A stretch of DNA of 64,000 nucleotides from Apiotrichum sp. Y4204. Taxonomy: Eukaryota > Basidiomycota > Tremellomycetes > Trichosporonales > Trichosporonaceae. Shown piece by piece: positions 43,928-53,104 of the stretch. A program made the position numbers and the translations under genes. Under the pieces are notes generated by a model. It saw only the letters and a list, made by a program, of their open reading frames with translations, ran no database searches and was not told the DNA's origin. Position 1 is the stretch's first letter, and every line of letters begins with the position of its first letter. The stretch spans positions 124,001 through 188,000 of the forward strand of contig JAMYHL010000067.1 in assembly GCA_025531455.1 (NCBI GenBank), given 5' to 3'.

Positions 43928-46861
43928 ATGAACACCGTGGTTGCCCCAGCTGCGACCACTCAGCCGTTCCCAAACAACCACCTCGAGTCCATCGGTGGCG
44001 CCGCGAGCGCTCATAGCGCTGGCGGTGCCATGCCGAAACTTTCGGCCACCGATTCTGCTTTATCTCAAACCCCTATACGACCTCCATCAGCCACAGACAC
44101 CTCCGTGGTAGACTCGCAATCCCCCACGTATGATTCCCAACAAGTCGCCTCCCCCGTTTCTCAGTCTCAACCATCGCATCTTACGGGACTGCCCCTCGAG
44201 GTTCTGAGTCTCGTCGCATCCCTGGTCGCCCCACCATTTTATACCCCACCCCCGCCTAAAGCTATTCAGCCTACGCCCGAGCTGTATGTCATCCAAAGCC
44301 TTGACCCGCAGCGCCCTTCCCCACACACGGTCTCCCAGGAGCTCAGTGCAATCACAAAGACGTGCAGCCATGTCCTCGAAGCCTCTCGCCCATGGCTCTG
44401 GGAGAATCTTGACGTCCGCTCCGGCAGGGGCTGGCTCGCCGTCGTGGACGCTTTGACCGAAGTCGTTGAGGATGAACTGGTGGCGCTGCCCGTGAGCCCC
44501 GACGTCGAATCCGTGCGGACTGCGTCGCCTGCCAGCCAAATATTCCCCGGCGGCCCCGAGGATCAAGGTGCTTACGACTATTTCGCCGTTTCCACCAGCT
44601 CGAAGGGCTCATCGGTCGTCGGGTCTGTGACTCCGCCACCCGAGTCGTCTGTGGAGCAAGGCGCCCAGCCAGCTCAAGTCACTGTTTCGGTCCCCGTCGG
44701 ATCCGGTATTCCTTTCCAGCGCTCCGTGACTATTGACGTTTCGGCTTCTCGTCGCGCCCTCGGTTTGGGAGTCGACCGTCCTCGCAACGCGTCGGGTGGC
44801 TTCCCCCAGCCCCGCCGTCTGAGCCTCCTCCAGCACACTCCCCCTGGATCTCGCACCACATCTCCCAACAACTCGTCCAATGCGCGTCTCCGTGGACGTT
44901 CCCGTTCCCCCCGCCGTGGCCTCGACTTCGAGACGGAAGGGATCTCAGCCGTCCTGTCGCGCTCCCTCTCCCTCAACCTGCCTGGCGGACTGCCCCCGCT
45001 GATGCGCCAGAGCTCCCTTTCCCGTGTGCTTCGCCCTGCGGAGGAGCACCCACCATCTCCTGAACCGGACACCCCACCCGAGCCTGTGGTTCTCGCTGAC
45101 GAGAATCCCAACCCCGACATGCTCCCGCCACCAGGCCCCTACATTCGTCACCTGAGCTTCACGAACTTCCGCACTATTGGCGCTCGGCGCTCGCAGGAGG
45201 AGGCGGTCCGGAACCGTTTCGTCACCGCTGGTCGGTTGGAGGGCGTCATTAAGAATGCACCCAACCTGCGCACGATCTGCATGACCCCCTACGTTGACTC
45301 GTCGCTCTCGACCCCCGTCGTCGAGGAGATCTTCTTCCGCGGTTATCCCAAGCCTCATTCCTTCAGGCCGAGGGCCACCAGCTTCTCCCCCCGCAACCGT
45401 GCGGGGTCCATGAGCATTCACCAATCGACTGAACCCGCCCACTCTACGATTGACGACCAGCATGACCCACCAAGGCCGGTGTACGTTCCGTACGAGGACG
45501 AGACTGAGGACCAAAAGTGGCACAGGCGCCGCATGTTCACTCCTATCGTGGCGCTGGATCTGACGGGTTGCGTTAGCCGCAACTTCACGTCGGCGGCCAA
45601 GGAATTCGGCGAGAGCTGGCTCGACCTGGGCATTGACGAGGACGATGACGGCGAGGGGCGGGGGCGTTCGCGTCGAAGGAGGGTGGACGAGTCCACTGAC
45701 GAAGACGAAGACGACGAAAATGCCATCACGGACCGTCCCCACCGCCCGCTCTTCCCTGCCCTGCGCCGCCTGTCGCTGCGCATGTGCCACACCCTTCAGC
45801 CAGAGTTTATCCAAGCTCTGGTTCTCTGCATGCCAAACCTCACCCACCTCGACCTCTCGGGCACCAACGTCGACAACGCCCTCCTGCGTGCTCTGACGTA
45901 CAATCCTCCTCATGGAATGCGCCTCGAGTCACTTTCCATCGCTAGGTGCCCCCACATTCATCCTCGTACCGTGGTTAACTTCCTTGTCGAGTCGCCTGTT
46001 GCGCGCGACCTCCTGGAGCTGAACTGGTTTGTTCACCCCACTCAGACCAACTCGATTGAGAGTGATGACCTGTTCCGCCTCCTCAAGGACGCTCCGTGCA
46101 TTCGCTCTGGACAGCTCCGGTACCTTGACCTCTCGAGTGCGGGATTCACGTCTGAGCACCTTTCGCCGGAGGTATTCCCCCCGCAACCGTCACTCATCTC
46201 GCTTGGCCTGTGTCACATTCCCGACCTGGGTCTTCGTGACATCGCCGCCTTTCTGCAGAACCAGGCCCCTGGTGTCGAAGTCCTGGCGCTCACTGGCACT
46301 GCCGCGCAGGATCTACGCCCTGAGGCCACTACGCTGCAGACAACGCTCACTCTTCATGCCCTCCTCATTAATCCCTTGACAACCGTTCCCTTCTCGCTTT
46401 CCAGCTTCGACTTCTCCTCCAACGGCCGCCGAGTCGACCTCTCAGCCGGACCCACCCGTCTGCGCGCAGTTGAGCTATCCGGTGCCATCCGTCGATCTCT
46501 GGTCTCTTCTCAGGGGTCCGGACGTACCGAGTGGCAGGTGGTCAAGTCCAAACTTGGGCGTGGTTGGTACGTCGACGTGTCCGCAGGCTGGATCCCCAGT
46601 GACATGGTTGATCATTGGGGCTTCAACCCCAACGGTCCACCACCCACCGCTGGGGAGGGCCGCAGCGCCCACACGTTCGTGCGCCACCTCCCTGCCAGCC
46701 ACCCGCGTCGGCAGTACCTTGCATCGCTGGCTGAGGCCGATGGCCGTGTCCCGACCGATGTTGGATGGCATTCGCGCAAGATGGAGGTCGCCAAGGGCTA
46801 CGGCATGATGGGCCGCGAGGAGGGTATGGGTGGCTCTGGCGCTTTCTCGTCGAACGAATAA
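43928..46861 (+). CDS. F-box-like / leucine-rich-repeat protein
   Basis: Single exon, 977 aa from the ATG at 43928. Residues ~87-160 look like an F-box (HLTGLPLEVLSLVASLV, then ITKTCSHVLEASRPWLWENLDV). A long S/P/R-rich linker follows, with RRLSL-, RSRSPRRG- and SRSLSLNLP-type phosphosites. From ~605 to ~810 there are LRR-type repeats: ALRRLSLRMCHTL, MPNLTHLDLSGTNVDNALL, RLESLSIARCPHI, QLRYLDLSSAGF, SLISLGLCHIPDLGL, GVEVLALTGTA. The C-terminus (WQVVKSKLGRGWYVDVSAGW, then a DHWG block) is conserved-looking. F-box/LRR proteins select substrates for SCF ubiquitin ligases; the substrate is unknown. An acidic patch DEDDDGEGRGRSRRRR interrupts the LRR entry. Confidence 0.8.
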   Translation: MNTVVAPAATTQPFPNNHLESIGGAASAHSAGGAMPKLSATDSALSQTPIRPPSATDTSVVDSQSPTYDSQQVASPVSQSQPSHLTGLPLEVLSLVASLVAPPFYTPPPPKAIQPTPELYVIQSLDPQRPSPHTVSQELSAITKTCSHVLEASRPWLWENLDVRSGRGWLAVVDALTEVVEDELVALPVSPDVESVRTASPASQIFPGGPEDQGAYDYFAVSTSSKGSSVVGSVTPPPESSVEQGAQPAQVTVSVPVGSGIPFQRSVTIDVSASRRALGLGVDRPRNASGGFPQPRRLSLLQHTPPGSRTTSPNNSSNARLRGRSRSPRRGLDFETEGISAVLSRSLSLNLPGGLPPLMRQSSLSRVLRPAEEHPPSPEPDTPPEPVVLADENPNPDMLPPPGPYIRHLSFTNFRTIGARRSQEEAVRNRFVTAGRLEGVIKNAPNLRTICMTPYVDSSLSTPVVEEIFFRGYPKPHSFRPRATSFSPRNRAGSMSIHQSTEPAHSTIDDQHDPPRPVYVPYEDETEDQKWHRRRMFTPIVALDLTGCVSRNFTSAAKEFGESWLDLGIDEDDDGEGRGRSRRRRVDESTDEDEDDENAITDRPHRPLFPALRRLSLRMCHTLQPEFIQALVLCMPNLTHLDLSGTNVDNALLRALTYNPPHGMRLESLSIARCPHIHPRTVVNFLVESPVARDLLELNWFVHPTQTNSIESDDLFRLLKDAPCIRSGQLRYLDLSSAGFTSEHLSPEVFPPQPSLISLGLCHIPDLGLRDIAAFLQNQAPGVEVLALTGTAAQDLRPEATTLQTTLTLHALLINPLTTVPFSLSSFDFSSNGRRVDLSAGPTRLRAVELSGAIRRSLVSSQGSGRTEWQVVKSKLGRGWYVDVSAGWIPSDMVDHWGFNPNGPPPTAGEGRSAHTFVRHLPASHPRRQYLASLAEADGRVPTDVGWHSRKMEVAKGYGMMGREEGMGGSGAFSSNE

Positions 46862-47578
46862 GCGTGCGAGCACGGTGTATGCGTCGCTGGTGATCGAGCT
46901 GTCGATAATGATCAATAATCAGCGTGGTTAGATTGTGGGCCATTGGGTCATCGCCCCCTTATCCGATAAGGTCATCCAGCGTAATCCAGAAGTGAGCTTG
47001 TCCCTACAATCAGCTTTTATACCATTCACCTCCCTTCCCCCTCCATTCATTCTGAAAGTACAAAAATTATACAACGAACCGTATTCCGCGGAATATAGTA
47101 CCCTGGAAAAGAGCGAGCAATGTATTTATGTGTATCGACCAGGTGGAGCGTTGGGGCAGCGATAGAGGCCGAAGTGTCGGCGAGCTCCGACCGGCTAACG
47201 GGTGAATCAACAATTTCGACTCGCCTGGGCTGGAGAGCCGGCAGGCGGCGGCTAGCAGCACCACACACACTCGGACGGGATAGCGGGTCTTGCACCAAAA
47301 GATCACAGAGCAATGCATCTCTCGCGATACATCTACGTGCTATCTGATCATCTGAGCTTCTGAGCATCTGCACATCTGCACATCTGCACATCTAGACGTC
47401 TGCACATCTGCACATCTGCACATCTGCACATCTAGACGTCTGCACATCCCTCACATCCATCTGCTCGTCGTCGATCTCTCTCCCTCCGCGCTACAAAGGT
47501 GAAAAAGTTGGCACAGCACACCTTACGACCTTCAATCCTCTTCTTGTCTTCTCCTCCTCCATCTCTCCCATCGTCATC
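46862..47578. other. Intergenic region F-box gene to aminotransferase
   Basis: About 717 bases. Contains the octamer array described separately; the rest shows no coding ORF. Confidence 0.4.
47368..47447. repeat. Octamer tandem array CTGCACAT / CTAGACGT
   Basis: Ten contiguous 8-bp units: three CTGCACAT, one CTAGACGT, four CTGCACAT, one CTAGACGT, one CTGCACAT. The variant unit with its neighbour makes the palindrome AGACGTCT. The array lies about 130 bases before the aminotransferase ATG, probably in its promoter or 5' UTR. Confidence 0.95.
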
Positions 47579-49612
47579 ATGCCCGAGGACTCGGCCGTTT
47601 CGACCCCGTACCAGACCTCGCCCAAGCTCGCGCCGGAGCACCCGCGCAAGGACTTCCTGTCCGACCGCGCCGCGAGCACTGAGATCGATGGCAGTGAGTA
47701 GCGTGTGGTGTCGACCGTATAATCACCACATCAGCTGGCTAGTAGAGCTGTAGCTAATTCTAGTCCGTGGCCTCATGCCCCTCGAGGGTCCTGGTATCAT
47801 CACCTTCGTGAGTCCGCCTCTGTGGCATTGCTGACATTACAGCTGTGAGCAGCCGACACTGGGTATAGGATCGATGTCCAACCCAGCAGCTTTCACTTGT
47901 ACCCAACTGACCCACAGCGCCGGCCGCCCGAACCCCGAGACCTTCCCCTTCGACAGCATCACGTTGAACCTGAAGCCGTCGCTTGCCGGTGGCCCCGCGG
48001 AGAGCATCACGCTCGACGGCGCCGACCTCGACGCCGCGATGCAGTACGGCCCTTCCGCGGGTCTCGTCAACATCCGCACCTGGCTCACCAACCTCCAGAG
48101 CACCGTCCACAAGCGCGAGGCCGGAAACTGGGCGGTCTCGCTTGGTAGCGGGTCGCAGGACCTTATGAGCAAGGTGAGTGGTTACAGTGCGCGAGCTGCT
48201 ACCTGGACTGTGTTGCCAGCGTCTGGTGACTTTCGACTTCGATACTTTCACGCATTACTTGTCCATCGTTCAGGCTACACACCTTCCAGCTTGATGTCGC
48301 GGCACTTGCGTTCACGCGAAACGCAAACGTTGCGCGCATGGCGCATATGTGTTTCACTGTGCACCTGCCACATCATGTTATCATGATCTCAGTAGTTCCA
48401 GGTCGAAATCTCGAACTGCTAGCGTCACGCGCTTCGATGACATTGTGCACACAGACCGCGTCGATTAGGGATTGTTGTGATTCTCCCGATCGACAATGAT
48501 CAGCTGATCCGCGTGGTCTGGCCCAGCTGATGGCTTGCACCCTTGATGGCATGATGGATCTGTTCGCATGACTAACCCACAGGCATTCTACGCGCTGCTG
48601 AACCCGGGCGACCCCATCCTCGTCGAGACGCCAGTTTACTCCGGTGTCCTCCCCACTCTCCGTCTGCTCAAGGCTGAGATGGTCGAGGTCGATGTCGACG
48701 ACGAGGGTCTCTCGGCCGTGCGCCTCGACGAGATTCTTGCAAACTGGCCCAAGGACAAGAAGCGTCCCCGTGTCATCTACTCGACCCCCGTTGGCTGCAA
48801 CCCCTCAGGCTGCTCGTCGTCTGCCCAGCGCAAGCTCGACATCCTCAAGGTCATGAAGAAGTATGATCTCCTCATGATGGAGGACGACCCTTACTGTGAG
48901 TGATACCACCAGCTTTTCCACTGCAGCCCAGCTAAGAACTGTCCCTTACACTCAGACTACCTCACTTCGCCCCTCATTCCCTCCTACTTTGAGCTCGAGA
49001 CTCAGTACTTCCCTGAGGGCGGGCACGTCGTCCGCTTCGACTCGTTCTCCAAGCTCCTGTCCGCCGGTATTCGTCTCGGCTTTGCCACTGGTCCCAAGGA
49101 CATTCTGCATGCCATTGACGTCCACACCGCCGGTGCCAACCTCCACACCTCTGCGCTCTCACAGGCCGTTGCCTACACTCTCCTGGACCACTGTGAGTGT
49201 ATATTGACAATCATTGTGCCACGAGACTAACACCTCAGGGGGAATTAAGGGCTTCCTCGCACACTCGAACGCCGTCGCCCAGTTCTACAAGGAACGCCGT
49301 GATGTGTTCGAGGCGGCCGCGCGCCAATACCTGGGCGACCTCGCGACCTGGGTCTCTCCAGTGGCCGGCATGTTCCTCTGGATCGACATGTCTCCCGCAG
49401 GGATCACCGACTCGTGGTCGCTGATCCGCAACGAGGCGCTCGCCAAGGGCGTCCTCGCCGTCCCCGGTGCGGCCTTCTACCCCTCCGGCCGTAAGTCGCC
49501 GCACGTCCGCGTCTCCTTCTCCGTCCTCGACCTCGAGACCGAGGCTCCCGAGGGATTCAAGCGGTTGGCTAGCGCCATCCATGACAAGCGCAAGGAGCTC
49601 GGCCTTGAGTAA
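47579..49612 (+). CDS. PLP-dependent aminotransferase, aromatic / 2-aminoadipate type (Aro8-like)
   Basis: Exons: 47579-47693, 47764-47807, 47843-47844 (2 nt), 47918-48173, 48583-48895, 48956-49192, 49239-49612, giving 446 aa. The fold-type I class I/II blocks are present: PEHPRKDFLSDRA, PLEGPGIITFLAGRPNPETFPF, QYGPSAGLVNIR, GSGSQDLMSKAF, LVETPVYSGVLPTL, STPVGCNPSGCSSS, MMEDDPYYYL, and SFSKLLSAGIRLGF with the PLP lysine at about 276. C-terminal VPGAAFYPSG and VRVSFSVLD hold the substrate-carboxylate Arg. The group includes fungal Aro8 and kynurenine/aminoadipate aminotransferases (amino-acid synthesis and catabolism); the exact substrate is open. The intron at 48174-48582 (409 nt) is the longest in the window. 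Confidence 0.9.
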
Positions 49613-49914
49613 ACCGTCCTACCGAGTTCGGGATAGAACGTGCCGGGCACCAGACAAACATGGGACCCGGGTGCCAACGGACATAGACAGACATATCACA
49701 TCACATGCAATCTGGAATGCGGCTGGCGCTGACGGAGGGCGTTCTCGCAGAGTTCGTCGATGGCCTACTCCAGCGACATGAGCAGCTATCTACCGCAACA
49801 TGAGAGCGCATGACTGAACTCTCTCACGGCTGAGGGATATGTATCAAAGCCAACCATACAGGTTTCGGAAGGGGCAAACTCTCCTCATATTAGACCAAAA
49901 CGTCGAAAAAATGA
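49613..49914. other. Intergenic region aminotransferase-tRNA
   Basis: About 300 bases; 3' UTR of the aminotransferase and 5' flank of the tRNA. Nothing else recognised. Confidence 0.4.
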
Positions 49915-50002
49915 GGCGACTTAGCTCAGTTGGTTAGAGCGTATGCTTAACACTTGAACAGTGATACGCATAAGGTCGGCGGTTCGACCCCGCCAGACGT
50001 CA
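49915..50002 (+). tRNA. tRNA-Val(AAC) with a 14-nt intron
   Basis: Cloverleaf is read directly: acceptor GGCGACT / AGACGTC (one G-U and one A-A mismatch), TA, D-stem GCTC/GAGC with loop AGTTGGTTA, anticodon stem TATGC/GCATA, loop TTAACAC with anticodon AAC, then T-stem GGCGG/CCGCC with loop TTCGACC and discriminator A. A 14-nt intron (49953-49966) sits one base 3' of the anticodon, the canonical position for nuclear tRNA introns. A- and B-boxes (TAGCTCAGTTGG, GGTTCGACCCC) are standard, and a TTTTT Pol III terminator begins 4 nt downstream. It lies tail to tail with HIS4. Confidence 0.88.
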
Positions 50003-50006
50003 GATC

Positions 50007-50011
50007 TTTTT
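50007..50011 (+). terminator. Pol III terminator of tRNA-Val
   Basis: A run of T directly 3' of the tRNA, at the usual distance for RNA polymerase III termination. Confidence 0.7.
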
Positions 50012-50141
50012 GCTTTTGCGTGCTTTTGCATAGTGAGCACGAGCGAATGAGGGCAAGCTCTTTTCGAGCTTTTCGAAAGAAGCAGAAGAAACATTTTCCG
50101 ATCCTTTTTCAAGTCTATTCAACATGCATGCCTACAACGAT

Positions 50142-52673
50142 CTACTTGAGCTCGGCCAAACGGACACGGACGGCGTTTGCGTGCGCCTCGAGGCCCTCAC
50201 GCTCCGCGAGAGTGATAACGACAGGACCGAGGACGCGGAGACCCTCGGGGGTGACCTCCTGGCTAGTGATGTGCTTCTGGAAGGAGAGGGTGTTGACGCC
50301 CGAGAACTGGCGCGCGTAGCCGTTCGTCGGGAGGGTGTGGTTGGTGCCGCTTGCGTAGTCGCCGCAGCTCTCGGGGGAGAAGGCGCCGACAAAGACGGAA
50401 CCGGCGTTCTCGATGGACGCGACGGCGCCAGGCGAGTCGGTAAGGTGGAGGATCAGGTGCTCGGGCGCGTACTCGTTCGAGAAGGCGATACCCTCCTCCT
50501 GGGTGTCGACAAGGACGATGAGCGACTTTGCGATGGCCTGGCGCGCGATGTCAACACGGGGAAGGGCGCGGGCCTGCTTGTCCACCTCGACCTCGATGGC
50601 CTCGAGGTGCGCCGGGGTGAGCGAGATGCCGACGAGGACGACCTGCGAGTCGACGCCGTGCTCGGCCTGCGAGAGGAGGTCCGAGGCGACGAAAACGGGG
50701 TTGGCGGTCTTGTCGGCAATTACGAGCACCTCGGACGGGCCAGCGGGCATGTCGATCGAGACAAGCGCGTCGGTGTCGTTCTGCACGAGCATCTTGGCGG
50801 CCGTCACCCACTGGTTGCCAGGGCCAAAGATCTTGTCGACCTTGGGCACCTCGGCAGTGCCGTAAGCGAGACCGGCGACGGCCTGGGCACCACCCGCCTT
50901 GAGGATGCAGGTCACGCCGACAAGCTGGGCGACGTAGAGCACCTCGGGGGAGATGGAGCCGTCGGGACGCGGCGGCGTCGCGAGGACAATCTCCTTGCAG
51001 CCCGCGACCTGAGCGGGAACACCGAGCATGATGGCCGTGGACGGGAGGATGGCAGTGCCGCCGGGGACGTAGATACCGACGCGCTGAATGGGACGAGAGA
51101 AGCGGGAGCAGACAACACCAGGCATGGTCTCGACACGCAGCGGGGCGGGGTCAACCTGCGCGGCGTGGAAGGCCTTGACGTTGGCGTACGCCTGGTCAAT
51201 TGCGGCACGGACGTCAGGAGGAAGCTCAGTCTCGGAGGGAGTGGCGAATGGCGGGAGAGCAACGTTTGACGAGAGGTCCGCCTTGTCAAACTGCTTGGTC
51301 ATGGCCTTGAGACCAGCATCACCCTCCTTGCGCACGCGCTCGACGATGGGCTTGACCTTGTCAATCATAGCAAGCGAGTTGAGGACAGGGCGGAGGAGAA
51401 GCTTGCCACGCTCCTCCTTGTCCAGGCTCTTGAGGGTCGTCGTGCGCATGCGGATCGGGCCGTCAGCGGGCGCAGCTGCCGGTGCCGGTGCAGCGACGGG
51501 TGCTGCGGCCGTCTTCTCCTCCCACTTGGGCTTAGCGTCGCCCTTGCGGCGAACAACCTTGAGCGCCTTGGCGTCAAGAGCAAGCTCAATGTCCTTGAGC
51601 GAGACGCCCTTGGACACAGCGCGGGCGAGGGCAAAGTAGAGCAGGTCGGCGGCCTCGAATGCAACCTCCTCCTTGGTCTGAGCGTCGCAGAGCTCCTCGG
51701 CCTCCTCCATGATCTTGGCGCGGAGCAACTTCTCGTCCGTGAAGATGCGCTTCGTGTAACTTCCCTCCGGGGCATCAGCCAGGCGGGACTTGAGCGTGTC
51801 CTCGAGGCGAGCAAGACCGTTCCAGTTGCCCGAGCCGAAGCACGTCGAGGTTCCAAGGTGGCAGAACCCGGTGCCATGTTGCACGACGTGGAAGACGAGT
51901 GCGTCGGCATCGCAGTCCACCTCGATAGCGACCAGGTCCTGAACCGAGCCCGAAGTCTCACCCTTGCGCCACAGTCCGTGCTTGCGCGACTGGTACACGC
52001 CCTTCTGGGTCTTGATCGCCTCGGCGACGCTCTCGCGCGACGAGTAGACCATGCCAAGCGGGCGCGATGAGTGTCCGGCCGAGGAGACAATGGAGGCAAA
52101 CAGGCCGTCGGGGCGGTCGGAGGTAATGGGCGCAAGGAACGCATCGGGGATAGAGAGGTGGGTGGACGAGGTCTCGCCGAGAGTGAGGAAGGAGGTGGGG
52201 AGGACGAGAGTCGTGGGGCGGCTGTTCTTGATCGCCTCGACGACGTCCGCGGGGCTCGGCGACGCAAGCTCGGCGTACATCTCTGTCTTGAAGCCGAGAG
52301 CCGTAGACGACGGCACAGAGGTCGCTCCGCTCACGTAGACACCAGCGGCAGACTCGGTAAGTGCTTTTGCGGATTGGAGCTCGGCCTCGGTGACCTTAAC
52401 GATGAGGCGGTCGCGGGGAATGCCGGCGGCAGCGAGGGACGCGAGCTGAACGGGGGAGACGACGGCTGCGCGTGCTCCGCGGTTGAGCACGTCGACGACA
52501 TCGAGGTCGGCAGCCGCGGACGCATCGACAATGTACGAGGCGGTCTTGGGCAGGGACGGGACCACGGCCCCGAGGAGCGATGCGGGGACGAGCAGCGGGC
52601 CGAGGAGCGCCAGCGCCGGGATGAGGGACGCCGCTGTGGGGTCCACGAGCGGGAGGAATGTCGGAGTCGGCAT
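50142..52673 (-). CDS. HIS4: Trifunctional histidine biosynthesis protein His4
   Basis: Intronless, 843 aa, the usual length. Residues 1-~195 are the N-terminal His4 extension. ~200-280 is phosphoribosyl-AMP cyclohydrolase (RKHGLWRKGETSGSVQDL, EVDCDADALVF, QHGTGFCHLGTSTCF with metal-binding Asp/Cys). ~285-375 is phosphoribosyl-ATP pyrophosphatase (LARLEDTLKSRL, KIMEEAEELCDA, EAADLLYFALA). After an A/P-rich linker, ~410-843 is histidinol dehydrogenase (VPGGTAILPSTAIMLGVPA, GPGNQWVTAAK, DMPAGPSEVLVIAD, SQAEHGVDSQVVLV, PEHLILHL, GDYASGTNHTLPTNGYAR). The steps are 2, 3 and the last two oxidations of histidine synthesis. The start is the first ATG (52673). All catalytic blocks look intact, so the enzyme is probably functional. 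Confidence 0.97.
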   Translation of the reverse strand: MPTPTFLPLVDPTAASLIPALALLGPLLVPASLLGAVVPSLPKTASYIVDASAAADLDVVDVLNRGARAAVVSPVQLASLAAAGIPRDRLIVKVTEAELQSAKALTESAAGVYVSGATSVPSSTALGFKTEMYAELASPSPADVVEAIKNSRPTTLVLPTSFLTLGETSSTHLSIPDAFLAPITSDRPDGLFASIVSSAGHSSRPLGMVYSSRESVAEAIKTQKGVYQSRKHGLWRKGETSGSVQDLVAIEVDCDADALVFHVVQHGTGFCHLGTSTCFGSGNWNGLARLEDTLKSRLADAPEGSYTKRIFTDEKLLRAKIMEEAEELCDAQTKEEVAFEAADLLYFALARAVSKGVSLKDIELALDAKALKVVRRKGDAKPKWEEKTAAAPVAAPAPAAAPADGPIRMRTTTLKSLDKEERGKLLLRPVLNSLAMIDKVKPIVERVRKEGDAGLKAMTKQFDKADLSSNVALPPFATPSETELPPDVRAAIDQAYANVKAFHAAQVDPAPLRVETMPGVVCSRFSRPIQRVGIYVPGGTAILPSTAIMLGVPAQVAGCKEIVLATPPRPDGSISPEVLYVAQLVGVTCILKAGGAQAVAGLAYGTAEVPKVDKIFGPGNQWVTAAKMLVQNDTDALVSIDMPAGPSEVLVIADKTANPVFVASDLLSQAEHGVDSQVVLVGISLTPAHLEAIEVEVDKQARALPRVDIARQAIAKSLIVLVDTQEEGIAFSNEYAPEHLILHLTDSPGAVASIENAGSVFVGAFSPESCGDYASGTNHTLPTNGYARQFSGVNTLSFQKHITSQEVTPEGLRVLGPVVITLAEREGLEAHANAVRVRLAELK

Positions 52674-53104
52674 GGTGGTTTTGGAAGGGGGGTGGTAGTG
52701 ACCAACAGAAACGTGATCGCGATCCAGAAAAGTCGGCGGGAGACTCACCGACGGATTCCACCGGCGACTGTCCGTCACGGGGTCTCGGACTTTGTTATCG
52801 GCGTGACTCGGGGCGATCAAGACGACTCGAAAACAGAAAATGACATCCTGGTTTTACACGTGTCATCTAAGTGGGCTGAGAAGCTGGCGTGTACCCCCCA
52901 ATATTCGCAAGTCGCCCAAAGCTGAAGCGCTGAAGTTGACGATGGCCTGAGGATCTGACGATCCTAGTGTTGTCACAGCTGATAGTTGATGGCCGGCGTG
53001 TTCTTGGGAAATACAGATAGGAAGATCGGAAGTAGGCTGCACATGTCTTGAGAAGGCTATCGAAGTGCAATGAATAATGGCATATGCGCGAGCCCAGTCT
53101 ATGT
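52674..53104. other. Intergenic region HIS4-MAK11
   Basis: About 430 bases: HIS4 promoter and MAK11 3' region. A TGACTCG at about 52804, roughly 130 bases upstream of the HIS4 ATG, resembles the Gcn4 site TGACTCA; regulation by a Gcn4-like factor is inference. Confidence 0.4.
52804..52810. promoter_or_regulatory. Possible Gcn4-like site upstream of HIS4
   Basis: TGACTCG differs by one base from the Gcn4/bZIP consensus TGACTCA and lies about 130 bases upstream of the HIS4 start. HIS4 is a classic target of general amino-acid control in yeast. Single site, one mismatch, so low confidence. Confidence 0.25.

Noticed and set aside
47368..47447. CRISPR-like array
   Set aside because: Units are contiguous 8-mers without spacers, and the genome is eukaryotic.
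50124..51269. 381-codon plus-strand open frame opposite HIS4
   Set aside because: Antisense shadow caused by GC-rich codon usage of HIS4.
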